Shown here: positions 1-6,249 of the stretch, one piece after another
Layout: every line of letters starts with the position of its first letter
Position numbering within the stretch: the stretch's first letter is position 1
Assembly: GCA_964538565.1 (NCBI GenBank)
Contig: CAZIGW010000329.1
Span: 1 to 8,982 of the forward strand
Length of the DNA stretch: 8,982 nucleotides
Source of the DNA: CAYVBN01 sp964538565
GTDB taxonomy: Bacteria; Pseudomonadota; Alphaproteobacteria; Rhizobiales; Xanthobacteraceae
Reading direction: 5' to 3'
Notes under the pieces: model-generated
What the model saw: the letters and a program-made list of their open reading frames with translations, nothing else
Told to the model about the DNA's origin: nothing
Databases searched by the model: none
Made by a program: the position numbers and the translations under genes

Positions 1-1
1 C

Positions 2-1441
2 GGGCTCGTGAGCACGCTTTTCCTGGCCCGCTTGCTCGTGCCGGCGGACTTCGGCCTGGTCGCGATGGCTACTTCGCTCATCGCGATTCTCGAGCTGCTC
101 AATGCGTTCGGGCTCGATGTCGCGCTCATCCAGCGCGCGAATGCGGAGCGCGTGCATTTCGATACGGTCTGGACGCTCAACGTATTGGCCGGGCTCACGA
201 TCGCGACGCTGCTCGTGCTGCTCTCGTGGCCGATGAGTCTCTTCTATCACGAGCCGCGGCTCATCGCGCTCATGTGCGTCCTGGCGCTCGGCTCGGCCGC
301 GTCCGGCTGCGAGAACATCGGCGTCGTCGCGTTCCGTAAGGAGCTGAACTTCGACCGCGAGTTCCGGTACCTCTTCACCAAGCGCGTGCTCACGTTCGGC
401 ATGAGCATCGCGCTCGCGCTCACGCTGCGCAACTACTGGGCGCTGGCCATCTCCATGACGGCCGGGCGCATCATGGGAGTCGCCATCAGCTACCGCATGC
501 ATCCGTTCCGGCCGCGCTTCTCGTTCGCGGCGCTACCGGATTTCATGCACTTCTCGACCTGGGTGTTCCTGCAGAACATCTGCTTCCTGTTGAAAGAGCG
601 GTCGGCGGATTTCATCGTCGGCCGCATCTCCGGCCCCTACTCCGTGGGCGTGCTGAACGTGTCGACGGAGATTGCCAGCATGCCGGGAACGGAGCTGGTT
701 GCACCGATCAACCGCGCGGCGCTTCCGGTGTACGCGCAGCTCGCCAAGGATTTGCCGCGCCTGGCCGCGCAATATCTGAGCGTCACGGGTCTCGTCGCCC
801 TGCTGGTCACGCCGTGTGTGGCGGGAATCGGCGCACTCGGCAGTGTCGTGACCGCGTTGCTACTCGGCCCCAAGTGGCACGACGCCTCGACGCTGATCAG
901 TCTCGTCGCGTTCGTAGGCATCGCGAACGTGCTGCTCAACACCTCGCATCCGGCGGTGCTGGCCGTGGGCAAGCCGGCAGTGTTCGCGCGCATCACCGCG
1001 GTACAAGTGTGCCTGCAGATTCCGGCGCTCATCGTGCTGACGCGCGCATCCGGCGCGACGGGCGCCGCTCTCGGCTACGTCGTTTCGTCGGTCGGCATAT
1101 TGCCGTTCAGCTTGTACTTCATCCTGAGGACGATCGGCGTGCGGTACCGGGATTACCTCGGATGCATCTGGCGACCGCTCCTTTCCGCCTCGGTGATGTA
1201 TCTCGTCTTGCGGCTGGCAATGCCGCAGACCGATGTGCTTCACATGAGCACGCTCGACGCCGTCGTACTGCTCGCCAAGTATGCGCCGGTCGGTGCGGCG
1301 CTCTACGTCGCCAGCTTGGCGGTGCTTTGGCTGCTGAGTGGGCGCCCCGACGGCGCGGAGCTCAAGGTTCTGCGCGAGCTGGCGGGGCGCTGGCAACAAC
1401 TGCGGCACCGGTGGTGGATGGCCGGCCGCGCGCCACGTTGA
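2..1441 (+). CDS. Wzx/WzxC-type polysaccharide flippase (MOP superfamily), 5' partial
   Basis: Inner-membrane exporter expected to flip lipid-linked sugar units or export polysaccharide. The frame is open through the left edge (it reads G-L-V before the serine at position 11), so the GTG at 8 is probably internal. Relatives carry about 25-35 more residues at the N-terminus. What remains, about 479 residues, is mostly hydrophobic, with roughly a dozen membrane segments separated by short basic loops. Near the N-terminus is the family signature ARLLVPADFGLVAMA, and a later LLGPKWHDA motif is shared with the neighbouring exporter. The tail is basic and Trp/Arg-rich (LRHRWWMAGRAPR) and probably cytoplasmic. 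The final 80 bp lie antisense to the 3' end of the convergent exporter gene, leaving no room for a terminator between them. Substrate cannot be read from sequence. Family assignment is firm; flippase versus co-polymerase-dependent exporter is not resolved. Confidence 0.88.
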   Translation, partial: GLVSTLFLARLLVPADFGLVAMATSLIAILELLNAFGLDVALIQRANAERVHFDTVWTLNVLAGLTIATLLVLLSWPMSLFYHEPRLIALMCVLALGSAASGCENIGVVAFRKELNFDREFRYLFTKRVLTFGMSIALALTLRNYWALAISMTAGRIMGVAISYRMHPFRPRFSFAALPDFMHFSTWVFLQNICFLLKERSADFIVGRISGPYSVGVLNVSTEIASMPGTELVAPINRAALPVYAQLAKDLPRLAAQYLSVTGLVALLVTPCVAGIGALGSVVTALLLGPKWHDASTLISLVAFVGIANVLLNTSHPAVLAVGKPAVFARITAVQVCLQIPALIVLTRASGATGAALGYVVSSVGILPFSLYFILRTIGVRYRDYLGCIWRPLLSASVMYLVLRLAMPQTDVLHMSTLDAVVLLAKYAPVGAALYVASLAVLWLLSGRPDGAELKVLRELAGRWQQLRHRWWMAGRAPR

Positions 1442-2885
1442 CGAACTCGATGATCGCACGCACACGCGCGTGAAAGCCGAACCACAACGTCGCCGCATAA
1501 ACGAGCGCGCCCAGCCCGACAACCACAGTGAGCGACACGGCCACCGGCAAGTCCGGCGGAAGCACGAGGCGCGCGAGCAGAACGGCCATGGACATCGCCG
1601 CGCATGCGATGCCGGCCGGCTTCAGCGATCCGAACCAGTCGCGATAGGAGATATCGATCGTGCGGAAGCCGAGAATCAGCGGCGGTATGTTCACGAGCGG
1701 ATACACCACGGCCCACACGAGCGCGACGCCCTCGAGCCCATGATGCACGGCTATGAGAAACCCGAGCGGTAAGACGACGCCCGCAAGCACCGTGCACCAC
1801 ATGAGCGCGCGAAACTGCCCCGTCCACGTGAGGACATGCGCAATCAGAATCTGGCAACCCTGGAACGCGGCGTAGAGACAGAGCAGGCGTAGCGGCCCGA
1901 CCGCATCGCCCCACTTGGGCCCGAGTGCCAGCCGCACGGCGAGATCTGCAACGAGCGCGAGCCCAATCGACATGGGCAATGTGAGATAGGCCAGAAACTC
2001 GGTGAGGAGGAGGAAATACCGGCGCAGCTCCGCTCGGCTCCGCTGCACGTCCGAAAAGACGCCCGGCACCACCTTGCTAACGATTGCGCTCACTTCCTGA
2101 AACGGCAGATACGCGAACGTCGTCGCGAAGGAGTACGCGCCCAGCAGGTCCTTCCCTAGTACGCGCCCGATGAGGAGCTGATCGGCCGAGCCAAACGCAT
2201 ATCCGGCGATGCGCCCGACGATGACACGCCAACCCTGCAACAGCGGCAGCGCGAGCTGACCAAGCTGTCGCGGCCAGGCCAACGAGTAGGGACACCACGC
2301 AAGCAGCACGGCAGTCACGACGACCGCTCCGGAAATCGTGCTGGCGATCAGCGACCAGAAACCCCAGCCGGCGACCGCTGCGCCGACCAGCACAGCCTGC
2401 GTCGCGATCGTCTGCACGAGCGCGAGAGACGCAATGCGCCGGAACTGCAGTCGCCGCTGCAGGGTTGCACGTGGCACGACTTGCAAGGCATCCGTCAGGA
2501 ACAGAAGGCTCAGTGCCGCGATGGCGGCGGCCACCTGAGGCTCTTTGAAGAATCCGGCGATCGGCTTGGCAAGCAGTATGAGACAGGCGCAAAACGCCAT
2601 GCCCACGCTCAGGATCAACCCCGCGAGGCGCGCCTGTTGCGTGCCGACGATGCCGCGGTCCTGGACCAGAATCGAGTCGAAGCCGAAGTCCTCGACCATG
2701 CGCAGGAAGCCAATCCCCAGCATCGCCATCGAGACGATGCCGTAATCGCCCGGCACGAGCACGCGCGCCACATAAAAGGTCGCGACCCAGCTCACGGCCT
2801 GCGCGGTCCAGCGCAGTACCGCGGTCCACGCGATGCCCGCCACGAGGGCGCGATCGAGGGACTGACTGTTCGAAGAGGTGGGCAT
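1362..2885 (-). CDS. Wzx/WzxC-type polysaccharide flippase (MOP superfamily), complete
   Basis: A complete 507-residue polytopic membrane protein, the usual length for WzxC-like exporters. About 12-14 hydrophobic segments are visible. Near the N-terminus it has ARVLVPGDYGIVSMA, and later LALGPKWGDA; both match motifs in the convergent exporter, so the two are distant paralogues with otherwise quite different sequence. The start at 2885 is an ATG preceded on the minus strand by a GGCGGA purine tract about 6 nt away. The C-terminal tail after the last membrane segment is low in complexity (Ala, Pro, Thr) and is the part that overlaps the neighbour, so it may be a non-essential extension. Transcription probably starts in the AT-rich region shared with the epimerase operon, facing away from it. 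Predicted role: flipping the lipid-linked oligosaccharide made by the divergent operon or by genes outside the window. Confidence 0.9.
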   Translation of the reverse strand: MPTSSNSQSLDRALVAGIAWTAVLRWTAQAVSWVATFYVARVLVPGDYGIVSMAMLGIGFLRMVEDFGFDSILVQDRGIVGTQQARLAGLILSVGMAFCACLILLAKPIAGFFKEPQVAAAIAALSLLFLTDALQVVPRATLQRRLQFRRIASLALVQTIATQAVLVGAAVAGWGFWSLIASTISGAVVVTAVLLAWCPYSLAWPRQLGQLALPLLQGWRVIVGRIAGYAFGSADQLLIGRVLGKDLLGAYSFATTFAYLPFQEVSAIVSKVVPGVFSDVQRSRAELRRYFLLLTEFLAYLTLPMSIGLALVADLAVRLALGPKWGDAVGPLRLLCLYAAFQGCQILIAHVLTWTGQFRALMWCTVLAGVVLPLGFLIAVHHGLEGVALVWAVVYPLVNIPPLILGFRTIDISYRDWFGSLKPAGIACAAMSMAVLLARLVLPPDLPVAVSLTVVVGLGALVYAATLWFGFHARVRAIIEFVNVARGRPSTTGAAVVASAPPARAEP

Positions 2886-3034
2886 GGGGTGTCCGCCGGT
2901 GTGCCATATTTTGTTTAGCTTCGCGGCGTAAATTGAATTCTAGTACGCAGATCGCGTTTCTGTTCGGATTCCATGTCATTATCTGCGTATTAGAAAAATG
3001 ACTCCAAGTGCGCCCCGGCGGCGGATCAATCGCG
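2886..3034. promoter_or_regulatory. Divergent intergenic control region
   Basis: This 149-bp gap separates the minus-strand exporter from the plus-strand epimerase operon. Its central part (about 2905-3000) is visibly richer in A+T than the flanking coding DNA, as expected for promoters. It must hold the start signals for both divergent units, because no other non-coding DNA precedes either of them. I cannot assign convincing -35/-10 pairs: TATTAG near 2988 on the plus strand and an AAATAT stretch near 2905-2911 read on the minus strand are only weak -10 candidates. The region contains the inverted repeat listed separately. On the plus strand a GGCGGCGGA tract at 3017-3025 sits 9 nt before the epimerase ATG. 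Confidence 0.6.
2938..2995. repeat. 15-bp inverted repeat with 28-bp spacer (candidate operator)
   Basis: The left arm TTCTAGTACGCAGAT (2938-2952) and right arm ATCTGCGTATTAGAA (2981-2995) are reverse complements at 14 of 15 positions. The single mismatch would still be a G-U pair in RNA. The arms are 43 bp apart centre to centre, about four helical turns, so a regulator bound to both would lie on one face of the DNA. Its placement between divergent units fits an operator for an unknown regulator. Alternatives are a long-loop hairpin in a leader transcript or the ends of a small decayed mobile element. The repeat itself is directly seen; its function is inferred. Confidence 0.75.
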
Positions 3035-3568
3035 ATGAGATTCACGGAATGTGACGTAATCGGCGCTCGGGTGATCGATCCGAGCCCCCACACCGATGCG
3101 CGCGGTCGATTCTTTCGCGCCTGGTGCCGGCGCGAGTTCCTCGATAACGGCATCGATTTCACGCCTGTGCAGGCGAACATGGCCGTGAGCACCCGCAAGG
3201 GCACCATGCGCGGGCTGCACTACCAAGTGCCGCCTGCTCCCGAGGCCAAACTCGTGCGCTGTACGGCGGGCGAGATTTTCGATGTCGTCGTCGATCTGCG
3301 GCCGGAATCGGCCACGTACTTGCGCTGGTTCGGCACGTATCTGAGCGCGGCCAACGGTCGGATGTTGTTCGTGCCGGAAGGCTGCGCACACGGTTGCGTG
3401 TCCATGCACGACAACACAGAGATCCACTATCTGACCTCGGCCTTTTATACACCCCAAGCCGCACGCGGAATCAGGTACGATGACCCGGCGATCGGGATCA
3501 CTTGGCCAGTGCCCATCACCACGGTTTCCGAGCAAGACCAGAACTGGCCGCTCGTCGAACCCCACTGA
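3035..3568 (+). CDS. RmlC-like dTDP-4-dehydrorhamnose 3,5-epimerase family protein
   Basis: A 177-residue cupin-fold sugar epimerase. Classical members epimerise C3 and C5 of dTDP-4-keto-6-deoxyglucose on the way to dTDP-L-rhamnose in the cytoplasm. The expected catalytic elements are present: MRGLHYQ with the base His62, Tyr132 aligning with the catalytic acid, the VPEGCAHG turn (113-120), ARGIRYDDPAIGITWP (143-158) and Asp168 in SEQDQNWP as the likely partner of His62. The Tyr is followed by LTSAFY instead of the common KTTDYY-type sequence, so the protein belongs to a divergent branch and its substrate may differ. An in-frame GTG at 3008 would add nine residues, but the ATG at 3035 matches the usual family start and has a better purine tract upstream. 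It is the first gene of the operon, 17 nt before the next. No rmlA, rmlB or rmlD lies in the window, so the symbol rfbC is withheld. Confidence 0.9.
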   Translation: MRFTECDVIGARVIDPSPHTDARGRFFRAWCRREFLDNGIDFTPVQANMAVSTRKGTMRGLHYQVPPAPEAKLVRCTAGEIFDVVVDLRPESATYLRWFGTYLSAANGRMLFVPEGCAHGCVSMHDNTEIHYLTSAFYTPQAARGIRYDDPAIGITWPVPITTVSEQDQNWPLVEPH

Positions 3569-3572
3569 AGAA

Positions 3573-3580
3573 ACGGAGAA
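3573..3580 (+). promoter_or_regulatory. Ribosome binding site for the SAF-domain oxidoreductase
   Basis: A purine stretch ACGGAGAA containing GGAG at 3575-3578 lies 7 nt before the ATG at 3586. It decides the start: the same frame is open further upstream to an ATG at 3502 inside the epimerase gene, but that extension would overlap the epimerase by 67 bp and its 28 residues look like antisense-quality filler. Confidence 0.7.
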
Positions 3581-3585
3581 CCGCC

Positions 3586-4932
3586 ATGAAACGGGACCTG
3601 TTCGCGACGCCTGCCCATAACTTCTCCATTCACAGCGTCTTGCAGATGCGGGAAGCGGAACGACAACCCATTCGCGTGGGCATCGTCGGCGCCGGCGCGA
3701 CGGGCCGTGCGATCGCTCTGCAGCTCGGCACCCCCGTGCCGGGGATCCGTCTCGCGGGAATTGCCAATCGCACGCCGGCGCATGGCGAGCGCGCCTTTCG
3801 GGAAGCAGGCATCGCGCAGTGGCGCGCGGCGGAGACGCCGCAGGATGCCGCGGCGGCCATCGCGCACGAGGTGCCGGTTCTCACGGACAACTTCGAGGTG
3901 CTCACTCGCTGTAACGCCATCGACTTGATCGTCGAAGTCACCGGCACAGTGGATTTCGCCGCTCGCGTCGCGCTCGACGCGTTCGCGCACGGCAAGCCCG
4001 TCGTGCTCGTGAACGCCGAGCTCGATTCGCTCATCGGCCCGATTCTCAAGGCCAAGGCCGACGAGGCCGGTGTCGTCCTCACGCACACCGACGGGGACGA
4101 GCCCGGCGTCGCCATGACGCTCGTTCGGTACGTGCAGTCGGTCGGCCTGAAGCCGGTCGCGGCGGGCAACATCAAGGGCATGGTCGACTACTACCGCACG
4201 CCCGACACCCAGCGCGACTTCGCAGCACGACACGATCAGGACGTGCGCAAGGTCACCTCCTTCGCCGACGCCACCAAGCTCTCCATGGAAACCACGGTGC
4301 TCGCGAACGCAACCGGCTTCGGCGTCGCCAAGCGCGGGATGACGGGCCCGGCGTGCGGATACGTCCGCGAGCTCGCGAAGCTCCTGCCGCCTGAGCCGAT
4401 GCTCGCCGGCGGCATCGTCGATTACTCGGTCGGCGCGGCCCCGCACACGGGCGGCTTCGTCGTCGTGCACGAAGAGAACCCGTACAAAAAGACACAACTG
4501 GCGTACTACAAGCTCGGTGATGGGCCTTTCTACGTTTTCTACACGCCCTATCATCTGCCGCACATCCAGATCCCGTCGACCATTGCGCGCGCCGTGATCC
4601 ATCGCGATCCCACGGTCGCCCCGCTCGCCGGGCCGTCCTGCGAAGTGGTGACGGTCGCCAAACGCAATCTGAAAGCTGGCGAGCGTCTCGACGGCGTCGG
4701 CGGCTTCTGCAGCTATGGGCTCATCGACAACCATGTGACGGCGCGCGCGGCGAATGCCCTCCCGATCGCGCTGTCGGAGAACTGCGTGCTGTTACGAGAT
4801 ATTCCCAAGGATGCCGTCGTCAGCTTCGACGACGTGCGGATGCCGGCCACCCGGCTGAGCGATGAGCTGTGGCTCGAACAGCAGCGACGGTGGCCTGTAG
4901 CCGCCGAGGGCCGGGCGCGGCGCCTCGCATGA
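3586..4932 (+). CDS. NAD(P)-dependent oxidoreductase with SAF domain, DXR-like (DRL/DXR-II) family
   Basis: A 448-residue cytoplasmic protein. After a leader of about 28 residues comes a Rossmann segment RVGIVGAGATGRAIALQL with Gly35, Gly37 and Gly40, related to homoserine dehydrogenase NAD-binding domains. The middle contains HTDGDEPGVAM (167-177), GIVDYSVG and DGPFYVFYTPYHLP. A C-terminal SAF domain spans about residues 350-425 (VAKRNLKAGERLDGVGGFCSYG). This order and several of these motifs match, from memory, the Brucella abortus DXR-like enzyme DRL, which converts deoxyxylulose phosphate to methylerythritol phosphate by rearrangement plus NADPH reduction. Many relatives of DRL have no known activity. 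In a polysaccharide operon a role in isoprenoid synthesis is less likely than action on a sugar or activated precursor; that is inference. The stop overlaps the next start as ATGA, indicating translational coupling. Automatic labels such as homoserine dehydrogenase or FlgA-like would be misleading. Confidence 0.82.
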   Translation: MKRDLFATPAHNFSIHSVLQMREAERQPIRVGIVGAGATGRAIALQLGTPVPGIRLAGIANRTPAHGERAFREAGIAQWRAAETPQDAAAAIAHEVPVLTDNFEVLTRCNAIDLIVEVTGTVDFAARVALDAFAHGKPVVLVNAELDSLIGPILKAKADEAGVVLTHTDGDEPGVAMTLVRYVQSVGLKPVAAGNIKGMVDYYRTPDTQRDFAARHDQDVRKVTSFADATKLSMETTVLANATGFGVAKRGMTGPACGYVRELAKLLPPEPMLAGGIVDYSVGAAPHTGGFVVVHEENPYKKTQLAYYKLGDGPFYVFYTPYHLPHIQIPSTIARAVIHRDPTVAPLAGPSCEVVTVAKRNLKAGERLDGVGGFCSYGLIDNHVTARAANALPIALSENCVLLRDIPKDAVVSFDDVRMPATRLSDELWLEQQRRWPVAAEGRARRLA

Positions 4933-6236
4933 ACATCGTCGTACTCGGCACCGGCATGGCCGGATACGGCGCCGCCTATCACCTGAACGGCGCCGGATTC
5001 CGGCCGGTCATCTACGACCAGAATTCGTATTACGGCGGTCACACCGCCTCGTTCCGGGATGAGCACGGCTTTCTGTTCGACCTCGGCCCGCACATCTCCT
5101 TCACCAAGGATGAGCGCATTCAGGAGCTGTTCGCCGGCTACGTGGATCAGCAGTACGAGTCGGTCCAGATCAATCTGAACAACTATTGGCGCGGGCTGTG
5201 GATCACGCATCCGGTGCAGATGCATCTGAACGGTCTGCCGATCGACCTCCGCATCGAGATCATCTCCGAGTTCGTGAAGGAGGCGCACGGCCCGGAGCGC
5301 AAGATCGCCAATTACGAGGACTGGCTGCTCGCCAGCTACGGCCGCAAGTTCGCCGAGCTGTTTCCGATGCAGTACACGCGCAAGTACCACACGACCGAAG
5401 CCGCGAACATGAGCACCGACTGGCTCGGGCCACGCATGTACCGGCCGAGCCTCGAGGAGCTGTTGCGCGGCGCGCTGGCGCCCTGGACGCCCGACCGTCA
5501 CTACATCACGCATTTCCGCTACCCGAAGAACGGCGGATTCCAAGCGTATCTGCGCGATCTGCCGCGTCTCGGCGAGCTGCGCCTCGAGCACAAGGTGGTT
5601 GCGATCGATCCGAAGGAGCGCCTCGTGCGCTTCGCGAACGGGCGCGCGACGGGCTACGACGGGCTCGTCTCGTCCGTGGCGTTGCCCGATTTGGTGCCGA
5701 TGATCGCAGGTACGCCGCAGGACATCATCGATGCCTCGCAGCGTCTCGCCTGCACGACCTGCGTGCTCGTCAACGTGGGAGTGGACCGTGCGGATCTGTC
5801 GCAATCGCAGATGACGTACTTCTACGACCAGGACGTGTGCTTCACACGCCTCTCGTTCCCGCACATGCTGTCGGCGACCAACGTGCCGCCGGGCTGCGGC
5901 AGCATCCAGGCCGAAGTGTACTTCTCCAAGAAGTACCGCCCGCTCACGCAGCAGCCCACGGACCTCATCGAGCCCGTGATCGCGGATCTGCACAAGGTCG
6001 GCCTGCTCCGCGAGGGCGACAAGGTGCTGTCGCGCGGTGCGCGCGTCGTGAAGCATGCGAACGTAATCTTCGATCACGACCGCAAGAGCGCACTCGAGAC
6101 CGTGCACGGTTATCTGAACGACATTGGCATTGCGTACTGCGGGCGTTACGGCGACTGGGGCTACATGTGGACAGACGAGAGCTTCATCAGCGGCGAACGC
6201 GCCGCGGAGTCTGCCCTCACACGATGCCGCAACTGA
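4929..6236 (+). CDS. FAD-dependent oxidoreductase, UDP-galactopyranose mutase-like / protoporphyrinogen oxidase-like
   Basis: A 435-residue cytoplasmic flavoprotein. It opens with a dinucleotide-binding loop VVLGTGMAGYGAAYHL (Gly7, Gly9, Gly12), then an acidic strand end (IYDQN) and YGGHTASF, followed by LFDLGPHISF (about 55-64). This is the layout of the NAD_binding_8/amine-oxidase-type FAD fold shared by UDP-galactopyranose mutase and HemY-like proteins. Near the C-terminus is YCGRYGDWGYMWTDESF (about 403-419) followed by SGERAAE. The GR-aromatic-G-x-W-x-Y pattern is the FAD-contacting signature I associate with UGM-like proteins. UGM itself interconverts pyranose and furanose forms of UDP-galactose; whether this protein does so is not shown. 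The ATG at 4929 is chosen because it overlaps the upstream stop as ATGA and begins directly at the FAD fold; the longer in-frame start at 4869 only adds low-quality sequence. The next gene follows after 13 nt. Confidence 0.82.
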   Translation: MNIVVLGTGMAGYGAAYHLNGAGFRPVIYDQNSYYGGHTASFRDEHGFLFDLGPHISFTKDERIQELFAGYVDQQYESVQINLNNYWRGLWITHPVQMHLNGLPIDLRIEIISEFVKEAHGPERKIANYEDWLLASYGRKFAELFPMQYTRKYHTTEAANMSTDWLGPRMYRPSLEELLRGALAPWTPDRHYITHFRYPKNGGFQAYLRDLPRLGELRLEHKVVAIDPKERLVRFANGRATGYDGLVSSVALPDLVPMIAGTPQDIIDASQRLACTTCVLVNVGVDRADLSQSQMTYFYDQDVCFTRLSFPHMLSATNVPPGCGSIQAEVYFSKKYRPLTQQPTDLIEPVIADLHKVGLLREGDKVLSRGARVVKHANVIFDHDRKSALETVHGYLNDIGIAYCGRYGDWGYMWTDESFISGERAAESALTRCRN

Positions 6237-6249
6237 CGACGGAGAGTCG

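Noticed and set aside
2938..2995. Insertion-sequence or MITE ends
   Set aside because: The whole unit is only 58 bp, no transposase is nearby and no flanking target duplication is visible; an operator-type site is the simpler reading, though a decayed element cannot be excluded.
3008..3034. Upstream GTG start for the RmlC-like gene
   Set aside because: It adds MRPGGGSIA, which is not family-like, and has no good ribosome binding site; the ATG at 3035 fits better.
3502..3585. N-terminal extension of the SAF-domain oxidoreductase
   Set aside because: It would overlap the epimerase gene and lacks family similarity, while the ATG at 3586 has a good GGAG site.
3586..4932. Annotation as homoserine dehydrogenase or flagellar FlgA
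   Set aside because: Only the Rossmann part and the SAF domain respectively recall those proteins; the whole architecture fits the DRL-like family and there is no amino-acid or flagellar context.
6124..6249. N-terminal extension of the duplicated-domain membrane protein
   Set aside because: It lies within the end of the flavoprotein gene in another frame; the GTG at 6250 has a GGAG site and leads directly into the membrane segments.
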